From contig NZ_CP090641.1 of assembly GCF_029633825.1 (NCBI RefSeq), positions 372,001-436,000 on the forward strand: a DNA stretch of 64,000 nt. The letters are read 5' to 3'. The notes under the pieces were generated by a model. The model saw only the letters and a list, made by a program, of their open reading frames with translations. It was not told where the DNA came from and ran no database searches. Source of the DNA: Burkholderia contaminans. Its GTDB lineage: Bacteria; Pseudomonadota; Gammaproteobacteria; Burkholderiales; Burkholderiaceae. The position numbers and the translations under genes were made by a program. This document shows positions 25,793-34,964 of this stretch, one piece after another (the stretch's first letter is position 1; every line of letters begins with the position of its first letter).

Positions 25793-27100
25793 ATGCGCCT
25801 CACGTCTTGGCAACAGATATGTCTCTATGTCGCAACGGACGCTGTGCTTAACGTGGCCTCCCGCACGCTTCAAATATATTGCACATGGTATTTTGTAAAA
25901 CTGCTTTTTGACCAAAGTGCACTTGGGTCCATCCTACTTGCCACCTCGATTGCGAGCTTGGTGCTTCTCCCGTTTTGGGGTGTCATGGCGGAGCGAGTCA
26001 AGAAAAGCCATATCCTGACAATAGCGGCGCTGCTTTCAGTTTTGGCAAGCGTTATCAGCATATTGGCCGCACACATTTTCAAGTCCGCCAACGCAAACTA
26101 TCACTTATTGATTTCATTGATGTTTAGCGGTGTCGTCTCGAGTTCAGCTACTGCGGCCCTTTATCCACTGGGCACACCATTACTTCCGGAGATAACAGAT
26201 CAAGAAGCTGAGATTCACAAGGGAATGCGGCTAAAATCTTCAATGTTTTTCATTAATTTGCTACTCGGGCCAACATTAGCCGGACTAGCAATCGGGCGCG
26301 TCGGCGGAAACGCGGCACTTATTCTCAGCGCTGTGTCCGCAGTCATCGGACTATTTCTTTCCCTCGCGTTTCTTTCAGCGTTTTCCCCGCAAATGCTCCC
26401 GAAAGGTGATCGCTCCGGTAGATTTTCATTTTTCCTTGAGCTGCAATCTGGGGTCAAGCGCGTTTTCCTTATTAAGGCAGAAAGGGCCATCGCCATCGCA
26501 TCCCTTTTTGCGAACATAATTTTTGTCCCGTTCTTTTCTCTGATCCTGCCGACGAAACTATTACGCAGTGGATTTTCAATGTTCGATCTGGCCATCATCG
26601 AACTTTCACTAGGAATTGGAGTTTTATTATCATCCAGCTTGATAATTTCCAGACTTCAGAAATTTTCTTCCGAACATGCACTCGCTTGCGGCAGCATTGC
26701 GTTGATAGGCCTGACCATATTAGCCTGTGGATTTTCGGAAAACTTCTGGGCGCTTTGCGTATTTAACATGATGCTTGGGATCGGACTGACTACATTTAAT
26801 GTGACAGTGAACTCGAAGCGCGCGATTTCCATCCCTGCTGGTTATCGGTCGACGATGGAATCAACAATGCTTTTCCTGTGCACGGCCGCAGTCCCGCTCG
26901 GATTGTGGCTCGCCACACTTGGCCTCAATAGATACTCACCTGACGAAGTCATTATCAAAGGCAGCGAAACATTTATCATTGCCGTCGTTTGCATCATGTT
27001 TTCGCGTTCGCTCCGGCTGATGCTCAATGATGAAAATAGAAAGATTCCATACTACGTAGCGACTAATCGCGAACTATTTGAGCAAGGAGAGCATTGGTGA
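25793..27100 (+). CDS. MFS transporter of low-GC origin (possible peptide or siderophore exporter)
   Basis: A 435-residue inner-membrane protein with about 12 hydrophobic segments. The loop 2-3 motif appears as PFWGVMAERVKKSHIL, as in MefA/EntS-like exporters. Its codon use is AT-rich at third positions and unlike all neighbours, so it was acquired. The start has AGGGAG four bases ahead. Its stop overlaps the GTG start of a 33-codon ORF, so the two are translationally coupled. Such exporters serve macrolides, siderophores and nucleotide-peptide antibiotics; the substrate here is unknown. Confidence 0.8.
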   Translation: MRLTSWQQICLYVATDAVLNVASRTLQIYCTWYFVKLLFDQSALGSILLATSIASLVLLPFWGVMAERVKKSHILTIAALLSVLASVISILAAHIFKSANANYHLLISLMFSGVVSSSATAALYPLGTPLLPEITDQEAEIHKGMRLKSSMFFINLLLGPTLAGLAIGRVGGNAALILSAVSAVIGLFLSLAFLSAFSPQMLPKGDRSGRFSFFLELQSGVKRVFLIKAERAIAIASLFANIIFVPFFSLILPTKLLRSGFSMFDLAIIELSLGIGVLLSSSLIISRLQKFSSEHALACGSIALIGLTILACGFSENFWALCVFNMMLGIGLTTFNVTVNSKRAISIPAGYRSTMESTMLFLCTAAVPLGLWLATLGLNRYSPDEVIIKGSETFIIAVVCIMFSRSLRLMLNDENRKIPYYVATNRELFEQGEHW

Positions 27101-27198
27101 ACTATAGCCCCCTCCCCTCCCAACAAGTAGCAAACGATCTTCGTCAATATTTTCGTCTCGACTTAAAGAAAGCTATGCGAGCCAACTTGGCCAATTGA
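27097..27198 (+). CDS. 33-residue peptide coupled to the exporter, ending in MRANLAN
   Basis: GTG 27097 overlaps the exporter stop and has a strong ribosome site (AAGGAG at 27084-27089, seven bases of spacing). The frame ends after 33 residues. The last seven, from ATG 27175, read MRANLAN, which shares both ends with the microcin C precursor MRTGNAN of E. coli (known heptapeptide, C-terminal Asn is the residue modified). A weak stem (27202-27207 with 27213-27218) follows directly. No MccB-like adenylating enzyme is present in the window. The alternative is that this is simply the 5' stub of a longer gene cut at the patch edge. Confidence 0.45.
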   Translation: MNYSPLPSQQVANDLRQYFRLDLKKAMRANLAN

Positions 27199-27246
27199 GC
27201 GAATTCTTCCCGAGAATTTCCCCCGACTCACGCGTCGAACCCTCCG

Positions 27247-29276
27247 TCAATCCTGATGACCTCGCAGGAAGCCCTCGTGCGCGGCCGCCGTCTCCGCGAT
27301 CGTCCTCAGCAACACCGCACCGCGCAGCAGCGCGCGGCCGTCGTCGCTGTCGACCTCCGTCACCCGACGCAACAGCACGCGGGCTGCCGCGTCGCTGGTC
27401 CGCACCAGCCGCGCGAAATCCGCGCGCCCGCCCCGCCCCCGCACCAACGCGACCGCCCGGCGCGCCGCCGGCTCTCGCTTTGCCAGTTCGGCCAACGCCA
27501 GCAGGCTGTCGCCGATCGTCCAGGCCGCGAGCAGATCGCGCAGGTCGCGCTCGATGAGCGTGGGTGACAAACGGCCAGCGAAACCGAGTTCGCGCCCGAG
27601 GCGGTCGGCCGTGCGGCTCAGCCATGCACTCGCCTGCCATGCGCGTGGATTGCGTGCGATGCGCACCAGGTCGTCGCGCACCGCGCGATGCAGGCGCCGC
27701 CGGCTCGTGCCGGGATCGCCGGGAAACACGAGCGCGAACACCAGCGCCCCGAACGCGATGCCGAGCAGCGTGGCGAGCGCCGAATTGAGAAAGGCCGCGT
27801 CGCCGATGCGCGCCGTATTGTCCGGCGACGTGAAATTCCAGAAGAAGATCGAGAAGCCGCTGCCGATGCCGGCGGTGCGCGGATTGCGCATCGCGATGCC
27901 CGTGCCGATCATGAACACACCGAGAATGGTCGCGAGCATCTCGAAGCCCGACACCGCCGGCAGCAGCACGAAATTGCACAGCGCACCCGCGACCGCCGCG
28001 CAGGCCGCGCCTTTCAGGAAGCCGACTGTGGCGCCCACCGAGTTCGGACGTGTCGAGAACAGCGCGCAGACCACGCCCGTGATCGCCACGAACCCCGCGC
28101 CCGACGGCCACGCGGTGAGAATCCAGAGCGCCGACGCGACCAGCACCGCGACGAACGCGCGAATCCCGTTGTGCCACGCGAGCACCGGATCGTGGTGGAA
28201 CGCATAGCGCACGCGCGACGCCGGCGGATTCGGCCGGTCCAGCTGCACCTTGCCCGCAAAGGCAGCGTCGAACCCGGCAAGCAGCGCCGCCAGCCGGTCG
28301 AGCGTGAGCAGGCGCGCCGGGTCCGAGCCGGCCGGCTCCGCGACCTCGGCACGCACCGCGTCGTCCACGCGCGCACGCAATGCGATCAGCGCCGGGCCCG
28401 CTTCGCCCGTCGCGGCCATGCCGTCGAGCACCTGCGCGGCATCGGCGACCAGCGGGTCCGGCGTGCCGCCGCTGCGTGCCGCGTGCTCGTGCAGCGCCTG
28501 CCCCGCGGCTTGCGCGGAAAGCACGCCCAGCACCGCTGCGCGCAGATGCCCGATCGCGTTGCGCACCGGGGCGCACCGGCGGCCGCATACTCGGCCGCCG
28601 TATCGAGTTCGAGCGCATCGGCGAACAGCCGGTGCACGGCCGCGCCGTTCGGCTCGCGGCGCAGCGCGCCCGCGCCGACGGCCGCCGCGCGGTCGAGATA
28701 GCGAGCGAGCCGCGTGCGGACATCGGCCAGCGGCGAACCGGGCGCGAACACCGTCTCGAACGCGGCGCCGCACAGGATGCCGACCACCACGTACAGGAAG
28801 CGCGCGGTCGCGATATCGAATGCGTGCAGCGGCGCGGAGACGGCATCCATCGCGATGATCGCCGCCGTATAGCCCGCGAGCACCGCCGCATACGCGCGGA
28901 AATTGCGCAGGAAGGTCGCGACGCCCGCGCACAGGCCAATCCACGCGGCGAGCGCCGGCAGGAACAGTTCGGGCGTCTGCGCGAACGCCCCGGTCAGCAC
29001 GAGCGCGACGGCCGCGCCGATCGCGGTGCCGAGAATCCGGTACTGGCTCTTCGACAAGCCCATCCCGCGGCTGCCCTGCGCGACGATCCACACCGTCGAC
29101 GCAGCCCATTTCGGGTCGTCGAGATTCATCCGGAACGCGATGTAGAGCGCGAGGAGCGACGCGGCGGTGTTGCGCAACGCGAAGCCGAGGGCGCCGGGCG
29201 GCAGCGTGGGCCGGGCGTCGCGCAGCGCGGTGCGAACGGCTGCGAGCGGCGGCAGAGAGGGCAAGGCGAATTTCAT
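27247..29276 (-). pseudogene. FUSC-family (AaeB-like) transporter with a -1 frameshift
   Basis: The first frame starts at ATG 29276 with MKFALPSLPPLAAVRTALRD and runs to EYAAAGAP. The remaining 430 residues are in another frame from VRNAIGHLRAAVLGV to the stop at 27247. Joined, they give about 675 residues with two groups of membrane helices and a cytoplasmic region, as in the FUSC/AaeB family that exports aromatic acids or confers fusaric acid resistance. The switch lies at CCCC on the coding strand (plus-strand 28568-28571), where one more C gives GAPPVRN and restores the frame. A LysR gene is divergent, the usual aaeR arrangement. Confidence 0.82.
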
Positions 29277-29421
29277 GCGGCGAGCATACGGGGGCGCGCC
29301 GCCGCCACTAAGAGGCGCGGACAGGATGCGTTATTGCACCGGGCAGGATAATCGCCGCCGTACGAAGCGATTCGGCCGGCGCAGGTAAGATGCGCGCAGG
29401 TCGAACACTGAAGCACCTCGT

Positions 29422-30324
29422 ATGGACTTCGAAAGCATCCGGATATTCCTGCGCGTGGTCGAGCGCGGCAACTTCACCGCCGCCGCCACGCATCTCGACA
29501 TGCCGCTCAGCCGCGTGAGCCGCAAGGTCAAGCAGCTCGAGGACGATCTCGGCGTCCAGCTGCTGTACCGCACCACGCGCCGCGTCTCCGTCACCGAGGC
29601 CGGACGCGACTACTACGAGCGCTGCCTGCGCGCCGAGGACATCCTGCTCGACGCCGACCGTCAGGCCCGTGCGCTGCGCACGGCGCCGGAGGGCATGCTG
29701 CGCGTGCTGGTGCCCTATTCGATCGGCCTGTTCGAACTGGAGCCGGCGCTCGCGGAGTTTCGCCGGCGCTACCCGCTGGTCCAGCTCGTGCTGATCTACG
29801 ACAACAACCCGCTCGATCTCGTCGAACACGGCTTCGACGTGGCGCTGCGCGCGGGCGTGCTGACCGACTCCAGCTACATCGCGCGCTCGCTGGGATGGTC
29901 GCAGGCAAAGCTCGCCGCGAGCCCCGCCTATCTCGACCGCGCCGGGCGGCCCGCCACACCGCAGGATCTCGCGCAGCACGACCTGCTGCTCGTCGGTCGC
30001 GATGCGCCCGGCCTGACGCTGCGGCTCACCAACGCGGCCGGCGAAGTGGCCGACGTACCGGTGCGGCCGGTGCTGATCACCAACGAATCGGTGACGGTAC
30101 TGCGCCAGGCCGCGAGCGGCGGCGGCATCGCGCTGGTCTCGACGCACTACACGGCCCGGCGGCTCGAGCGGAACGAACTCGAAATCGTGCTGCCCGACTG
30201 GCACCGGACCGACGACGTCGAGCTGCACGTGCTGTATCCGCGGCGCGCGACGCTCGACAGCAAGGTACGCGCGTTCGTCGAATTCCTCGCGGAAGTGTTC
30301 GACGATTGGCGCACCGCTCCCTGA
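29422..30324 (+). CDS. LysR-family regulator, divergent from the FUSC gene
   Basis: A 300-residue LysR protein. The helix-turn-helix region reads FTAAATHLDMPLSRVSRKV, followed by LYRTTRRVSVTEAG as in the large subgroup of LysR regulators of efflux and redox genes. The effector domain contains HGFDVALRAGVL. The 145 bases between it and the FUSC start are the likely operator region. It probably controls the FUSC transporter and itself. Confidence 0.9.
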   Translation: MDFESIRIFLRVVERGNFTAAATHLDMPLSRVSRKVKQLEDDLGVQLLYRTTRRVSVTEAGRDYYERCLRAEDILLDADRQARALRTAPEGMLRVLVPYSIGLFELEPALAEFRRRYPLVQLVLIYDNNPLDLVEHGFDVALRAGVLTDSSYIARSLGWSQAKLAASPAYLDRAGRPATPQDLAQHDLLLVGRDAPGLTLRLTNAAGEVADVPVRPVLITNESVTVLRQAASGGGIALVSTHYTARRLERNELEIVLPDWHRTDDVELHVLYPRRATLDSKVRAFVEFLAEVFDDWRTAP

Positions 30325-30724
30325 CCCGCACGGTTCGCACACCGATTATTGCAGCAAGCGAAATCGATTAATGAGCCGGCCCGTGTTGATGGCGCCTCGC
30401 CACATCGTTAGCCTGTCGCGATGCAAAACCATTCCACACGCGACGGTAGCCGCCTGAGCGCTGCCCGCAGGCGCGTCACGCGCGTCCCGCCTTCCTGACC
30501 GCAGCATTCCGCCTCCCGAAGCCCGCCACGGCTTCGTACATTCGATCGAGCAGCACGTCGCACGCGTCGGCCCCCTCTGCCGGGCCGCGTCGCGCGCGCC
30601 GTGCTCCCTTCCGTTCAGCAGTCGCGCCGTCCGTGCGTCGCTTTCGCACGCGCGTACGCGGCCGCGTGCCCGCCGCAACGGGTCGCATCCGTTCCGCCCC
30701 TTACGCTCCTTACGCAGGAAACCC
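30325..30724. other. Intergenic region before the EmrB-type pump
   Basis: Four hundred bases without a gene I can support; long frames here are shadows. A ribosome site AGGAAA stands just ahead of ATG 30725. Confidence 0.4.
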
Positions 30725-32284
30725 ATGTCCTCTCCGTCATCTTCAGCCCCGTTATCGGGCGGCCGCCTCGCGATCGGCACGATCGCGGTATCGCTCGCGA
30801 TGTTCATGAACGTGCTCGACTCGTCGATCGCGAACGTCGCCATTCCGACGATCTCGGGCGACCTCGGCGTGTCGGTCGACGAAGGCACGTGGGTGATCAC
30901 GATCTTCGCGGCGGCGAACGCGGTGTCGATTCCGTTGACCGGCTGGCTCACGCAGCGCTTCGGCCAGGTGCGCCTGTTCGTCACGTCGATCCTGCTGTTC
31001 GTGTTCGCGTCGTGGCTGTGCGGGATCGCACCGAACCTGCCGACGCTGCTCGCCGCACGGATCCTGCAAGGCGCGGTCGCCGGGCCGCTCGCGCCACTGT
31101 CGCAGGCGCTGCTGCTCGGCGCGTGGCCGCGGCAAAAATCGTCGAGCGCGCTGGCGCTGTGGTCGATGACCGCGCTCGTCGGCCCGATCGCGGGGCCGTC
31201 GCTCGGCGGCTGGATCACGTACGACTACAACTGGTCGTGGATCTTCTACATCAACATCCCGGTCGGCTTCTTCGCGGCCGCCGTCACGTGGATCGTGTTC
31301 CGCGACCGCGAATCGGCCACGAAACGCATGCCGATCGATACGGTCGGCCTGTTGCTGCTCGTGCTGTGGGTCGCGTCGCTGCAGATCATGCTCGACAAGG
31401 GCAAGGATCTCGACTGGTTCAACTCGCCCGTCGTGGTCGCGCTCGGCGTCGTCGCGCTGATCGGCTTCGCGTTCTTCCTCGTGTGGGAGCTCTACGAAGC
31501 CAATCCGATCGTCGATCTGCGCCTGTTCACGCAGCGCAATTTCGCGGGCGGCACGATCGCGATCTCGGTCGCATACGGGATGTTCTTCGGCACGCTGGTG
31601 CTGCTGCCGCAGTGGATGCAGGGCTATCTCGGCTACCGCGCGGTCGATTCCGGGCTCGCCACCGCGCCGCTCGGCGTGTTCGCGATCCTGCTCACGCCGG
31701 TCATGGGGCGCCTGCTGCCGCGCACCGATCCGCGCTACATCGCGACGCTCGCGTTCGTCGGCTTCGCGGTCGTGTTCATGATGCGCACGACCTTCTACAC
31801 CGACGTGTCGCGCTGGGATCTCGTACTGCCGACGCTGCTGCAGGGCATCCCGATGGCGATGTTCTTCGTGCCGCTGACGTCGATCATCCTGTCCGGGCTG
31901 CCGCCGGAGAAGATCCCGGCCGCCGCCGGCCTGTCGAATTTCGGCCGTACGTTCTGCGGCGCGGTGGGCACGTCGCTGATCAGCAACGCGTGGAACGACC
32001 GCACGATCCTGCATCACGTGCGGCTCACCGAACAGGCAAGCGTCACCAACCCGACTTTCGCGCAGCACGTCGACACGACGCGTTCGCTGCTGCACCTCGG
32101 CCCCGATTCGGCACTCGCGTTCTTCAACGCTTCGGTCGATTCGCAGGCGGCCGTGATGGGGTTGAACGACATCTTCTACGTGTCGGCGATCATCTTCGTC
32201 GCGATCATTCCGCTGATCTGGATCACGAAACCGGCGCGCTCGGGCGGCGGCGATGCCGATGCGGCGGCAGCCGGCGCGCATTGA
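30725..32284 (+). CDS. MFS efflux pump of the EmrB/FarB (DHA2) type
   Basis: A 519-residue inner-membrane transporter with 14 predicted helices by the family pattern. The first helix has FMNVLDSSIANVAIPTISG, motif A appears as GWLTQRFGQVRLFV, and the late loop EKIPAAAGLSNFGRTF is typical of EmrB. EmrB normally works with the fusion protein EmrA and an outer-membrane channel to expel hydrophobic drugs; neither gene is present here, so it is a solo pump or uses partners coded elsewhere. Confidence 0.9.
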   Translation: MSSPSSSAPLSGGRLAIGTIAVSLAMFMNVLDSSIANVAIPTISGDLGVSVDEGTWVITIFAAANAVSIPLTGWLTQRFGQVRLFVTSILLFVFASWLCGIAPNLPTLLAARILQGAVAGPLAPLSQALLLGAWPRQKSSSALALWSMTALVGPIAGPSLGGWITYDYNWSWIFYINIPVGFFAAAVTWIVFRDRESATKRMPIDTVGLLLLVLWVASLQIMLDKGKDLDWFNSPVVVALGVVALIGFAFFLVWELYEANPIVDLRLFTQRNFAGGTIAISVAYGMFFGTLVLLPQWMQGYLGYRAVDSGLATAPLGVFAILLTPVMGRLLPRTDPRYIATLAFVGFAVVFMMRTTFYTDVSRWDLVLPTLLQGIPMAMFFVPLTSIILSGLPPEKIPAAAGLSNFGRTFCGAVGTSLISNAWNDRTILHHVRLTEQASVTNPTFAQHVDTTRSLLHLGPDSALAFFNASVDSQAAVMGLNDIFYVSAIIFVAIIPLIWITKPARSGGGDADAAAAGAH

Positions 32285-32470
32285 TCCGCATGTGCGACGG
32301 CCGGGGCCCATACCGCACGCGCCGCGGCCGCGCGCCTGCATCGTGACGACCGCAAGATCCGCCGGGAAGAGCGGGACATGGCTGCGCAGGATCACAGCCA
32401 CATCACGAAGAGCGAAAAGCACGCGCTGAACCAGCAGGAAAATGCGGTCAGCCAGCAGATCGGCCAATAA
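32285..32470 (+). pseudogene. 3' remnant of a small Gln/His/Arg-rich protein gene
   Basis: Starting right after the pump stop codon and in the same frame, about 60 codons give RLHRDDRKIRREERDMAAQ and then NQQENAVSQQIGQ before TAA. This is the look of the C-terminal part of small secreted repeat-like proteins common in Burkholderia. There is no signal peptide and no suitable start codon for the full remnant, so it appears to be a 5'-truncated fragment fused by position to the pump gene. Confidence 0.5.
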
Positions 32471-32514
32471 GATCGACAACACCGGCAAGTGCCCATTCGC
32501 CGTCACCTGAAACG

Positions 32515-32539
32515 CCCGCTGCCGGGATGCGGCAGCGGG
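32515..32539 (+). terminator. Stem-loop after the pump/remnant
   Basis: A perfect 9-bp stem (32515-32523 with 32531-32539) and a 7-nt loop, followed by TGCTTGTTGTG, a weak T-rich tail. It probably ends transcription from the pump gene. No other feature is seen in 32540-32727. Confidence 0.55.
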
Positions 32540-32727
32540 TGCTTGTTGTGTATCGAATCGTTTCAACGCCCCAGCGCCGTCAAACGCTGCGGGTATACTC
32601 CGTCGTCAGCCGCCTGTCGCATCGTCGTCCGTCAAAAACGGCCCGATTCCGGGCGGTTTCGTCGCGAAGCTTCGCGTTTCGCCTACCCCGCGCCCCAGCC
32701 TCGATACGAGACACCCGACGACCCATC

Positions 32728-33069
32728 ATGAAACGATTCCTGCTGCTCCTTCCCGCCGCCCTGCTCGCCGCCTGCGGTTCCGCGCCCTCGTCCGACTCGG
32801 GCTCCGCGTCCGCCTCCGGCGCAGCGCCGATGATCTACGTGTCGTCGCAACGTCCGGCCTACGCGGTCGCCAACTGCCTCGACAGCCGCCTGTCGGGCAC
32901 CGAGCAATCGCAGCACAACGGCGTGACCGACATCGCCATCGGCTCGAACTCGTACTTCGTCACGCTGACGCCGTCGGGCAACGGTTCGGTCATCAAGGTC
33001 GTGCGCGGCTCGGGCAACGAGCCGGCCGAGGAAGCGATGCGCTTCGCGATCGCGCGCTGCGCGATCTGA
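32728..33069 (+). CDS. Small lipoprotein of unknown function
   Basis: A 113-residue protein with a lipoprotein signal (MKRFLLLLPAALLAAC), a short Ser/Ala linker and a compact domain with two further Cys (ANCLDSRL and ARCAI) that could pair. It is probably anchored in the outer membrane. The domain with IAIGSNSYFVTLTPSGNG is seen in small Burkholderia lipoproteins without assigned function. The long frame upstream of ATG 32728 is not secretory and was left out. Confidence 0.75.
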   Translation: MKRFLLLLPAALLAACGSAPSSDSGSASASGAAPMIYVSSQRPAYAVANCLDSRLSGTEQSQHNGVTDIAIGSNSYFVTLTPSGNGSVIKVVRGSGNEPAEEAMRFAIARCAI

Positions 33070-33205
33070 TTCGAACCTGCCGATGCCGGGCGCCCGCCCG
33101 GCTCGCGGCTGCGCGCCACCCCGCCGGCGCGCACGCCGAATATTTTCATCCCGGCAGCCGTCGATGAGAGAATCGCACCCACGATTCCCTTTCAACGGAG
33201 CCCGC

Positions 33206-34795
33206 ATGAAGCACCTGCTGTCCCGCCTGTTCGTCAGCGCCGCGCTCGTCGCGCTTGTTCCGGCATTGCCGGCGCAGGCGGCCACGCCGCCCGGCATCTT
33301 CGTCGTCGCCACGCAGCTCGGCGAATTCACGACCCTCGACCCGAGCGGGATCTACGAGCTGGTGCCGTCCGAATACGTCGCGAACACCTACGAACGCCTG
33401 GTGCGCGTCGACCTGAAGGACCCGACGCGCTTCGAAGGACAGATTGCGCAATCGTGGACGGTCGGCGCCGACGGCGTGACCTATACGTTCAAGCTGCGCC
33501 CCGGCCTCACGTTCCACTCCGGCAACCCGGTGACCGCCGACGACGTCGCGTGGTCGCTGCAGCGCACCATCCTGCTCGACAAGGGGCCGGCCGGCGTGCT
33601 CACCGATCTTGGCCTCACGAAAGCGAACGTGATGCAGAAGGTGCGCGTGGTCGATCCGCAGACCGTCGTGCTCGAAACCGACCGCAAGTACGCACCGAGC
33701 TTCGTGCTCAACGTGCTGAGCGCGTGCCCGGCATCGGTCTTCGACAAGAAGCTGCTGCTGTCGCATCAGCAAGGCAACGATTTCGGCAGCGGCTGGCTGC
33801 GGACCAACGACGCGGGCTCGGGCCCGTACCAGCTCGTCAAGTGGACGCCCAACGAGACCATCGTGCTGCAGCGCTTCGAGAAATACCGCACGCCGTACCC
33901 GATGAAGCGCGTCGTGCTGCGCCACGTGCCCGAAGCATCCGCGCAACGGCTGCTGCTGGAGAACGGCGACGCCGACGCCGCGCGCAACCTGAGCCCCGAC
34001 AGCCTCGCCGCGCTGACGAAAGCCGGCAAGATCAAGGTCACGGCGTGGCCGGTGTCCGCGCTCCTGTACCTGAGCCTGAACACGAAGAATCCGAACCTCG
34101 CGAAACCCGAGGTGCAGCAGGCCATGAAATGGCTCGTCGACTACGACGGCATCCAGCGCAACATCGTCAGCACGACCTACAAGGTGCATGAAACCTTCCT
34201 GCCCGAGGGCTTCCTCGGCACGTCGAACGCGCGGCCGTACAAGCAGGACGTCGCGAAGGCGAAAGCGCTGCTCGCCAAGGCCGGCTTGCCGAACGGCTTC
34301 GATGTGACGATGGACATGCCGAACGACTATCCGTACCTCGAGATCGCGCAGGCGCTGCAGGCGAACTTCGCGCAGGGCGGCATCCGCGTGAAGCTGATTC
34401 CGGGCGATGCGAAGCAGGCGATCGGCAAGTATCGCGCGCGCCAGCACGACATCTTCGTCGGCGAGTGGTCGCCCGACTACATGGACCCGAACAGCAATGC
34501 GCGCGGCTTCGCGTGGAATCCGGACAACTCCGACCAGTCGCCGACGAAGATGCTCGCGTGGCGCAACAGCTGGGACATTCCGCAACTGACGAAGGACACC
34601 GACGCCGCACTCGTCGAGCCGTCGCCCGCGAAGCGCGCGCAGCGTTACGAAGCGCTGCAGAAGGCCGTGCTCGCGAATTCGCCGTTCATCATCATGTTCG
34701 AGAAGGTCGTGCAGGTCGCGACGCGCCCCGGCGTGACGGGGCCGGAAATCGGGCCGATCAACGACCTCGTGTCATACCGCACGCTCGCGAAGTAA
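33206..34795 (+). CDS. Peptide ABC transporter binding protein (DdpA paralogue, orphan)
   Basis: A 529-residue periplasmic solute-binding protein of family 5 with a signal peptide ending AQAA. Long blocks are nearly identical to the DdpA-like protein at 41357, for example KYRARQHDI, GFAWNPDNSD and AWRNSWDIPQLTK. It therefore probably binds a dipeptide, perhaps D-Ala-D-Ala or a relative. No permease or ATPase genes accompany it, so it could feed the Ddp permease encoded 8 kb downstream. The start has an ACGGAG site at 33195-33200. Confidence 0.9.
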   Translation: MKHLLSRLFVSAALVALVPALPAQAATPPGIFVVATQLGEFTTLDPSGIYELVPSEYVANTYERLVRVDLKDPTRFEGQIAQSWTVGADGVTYTFKLRPGLTFHSGNPVTADDVAWSLQRTILLDKGPAGVLTDLGLTKANVMQKVRVVDPQTVVLETDRKYAPSFVLNVLSACPASVFDKKLLLSHQQGNDFGSGWLRTNDAGSGPYQLVKWTPNETIVLQRFEKYRTPYPMKRVVLRHVPEASAQRLLLENGDADAARNLSPDSLAALTKAGKIKVTAWPVSALLYLSLNTKNPNLAKPEVQQAMKWLVDYDGIQRNIVSTTYKVHETFLPEGFLGTSNARPYKQDVAKAKALLAKAGLPNGFDVTMDMPNDYPYLEIAQALQANFAQGGIRVKLIPGDAKQAIGKYRARQHDIFVGEWSPDYMDPNSNARGFAWNPDNSDQSPTKMLAWRNSWDIPQLTKDTDAALVEPSPAKRAQRYEALQKAVLANSPFIIMFEKVVQVATRPGVTGPEIGPINDLVSYRTLAK

Positions 34796-34964
34796 TCGGG
34801 GCTGCCCGCGCGAACGGCCCTGCCGGCGCGCGGGTAATCGCCGTGACCGACGCTCGGGCGCTATGCCGGGCGACGGCCGGCGATCTACAATGGCCGGCGC
34901 CGCGGGGGCCGGCGGGTCCCGGCGATGGCACCCACCACCGAAGTCGCTTCGCGAAGGAAACAGG

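Larger units (their letters stand above)
22873..27246. other. Lower-GC accessory patch with mixed gene remnants
   Basis: From just after the bestrophin gene to just before the FUSC gene, base composition and codon use differ from the rest of the window. The MFS gene at 25793 and the interval before it are clearly AT-richer. The patch carries genes of unknown function, a frameshifted gene, a 20-bp direct repeat and short peptide ORFs, but no integrase or transposase that I can see. Only an 8-base match (CCGACTCA at 22878 and 27223) is shared by the two edges, too short to call an attachment site. It is probably transferred DNA in decay. Confidence 0.6.

Noticed and set aside
22878..27230. CCGACTCA at both edges of the lower-GC patch as attachment sites
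   Set aside because: Only eight bases match, no integrase is present, and a match this short is expected by chance.
34805..34834. Stem-loop after the orphan DdpA paralogue as a terminator
   Set aside because: The 8-bp GC stem has a 14-nt loop and no T-run; such stems are frequent in this GC-rich DNA.
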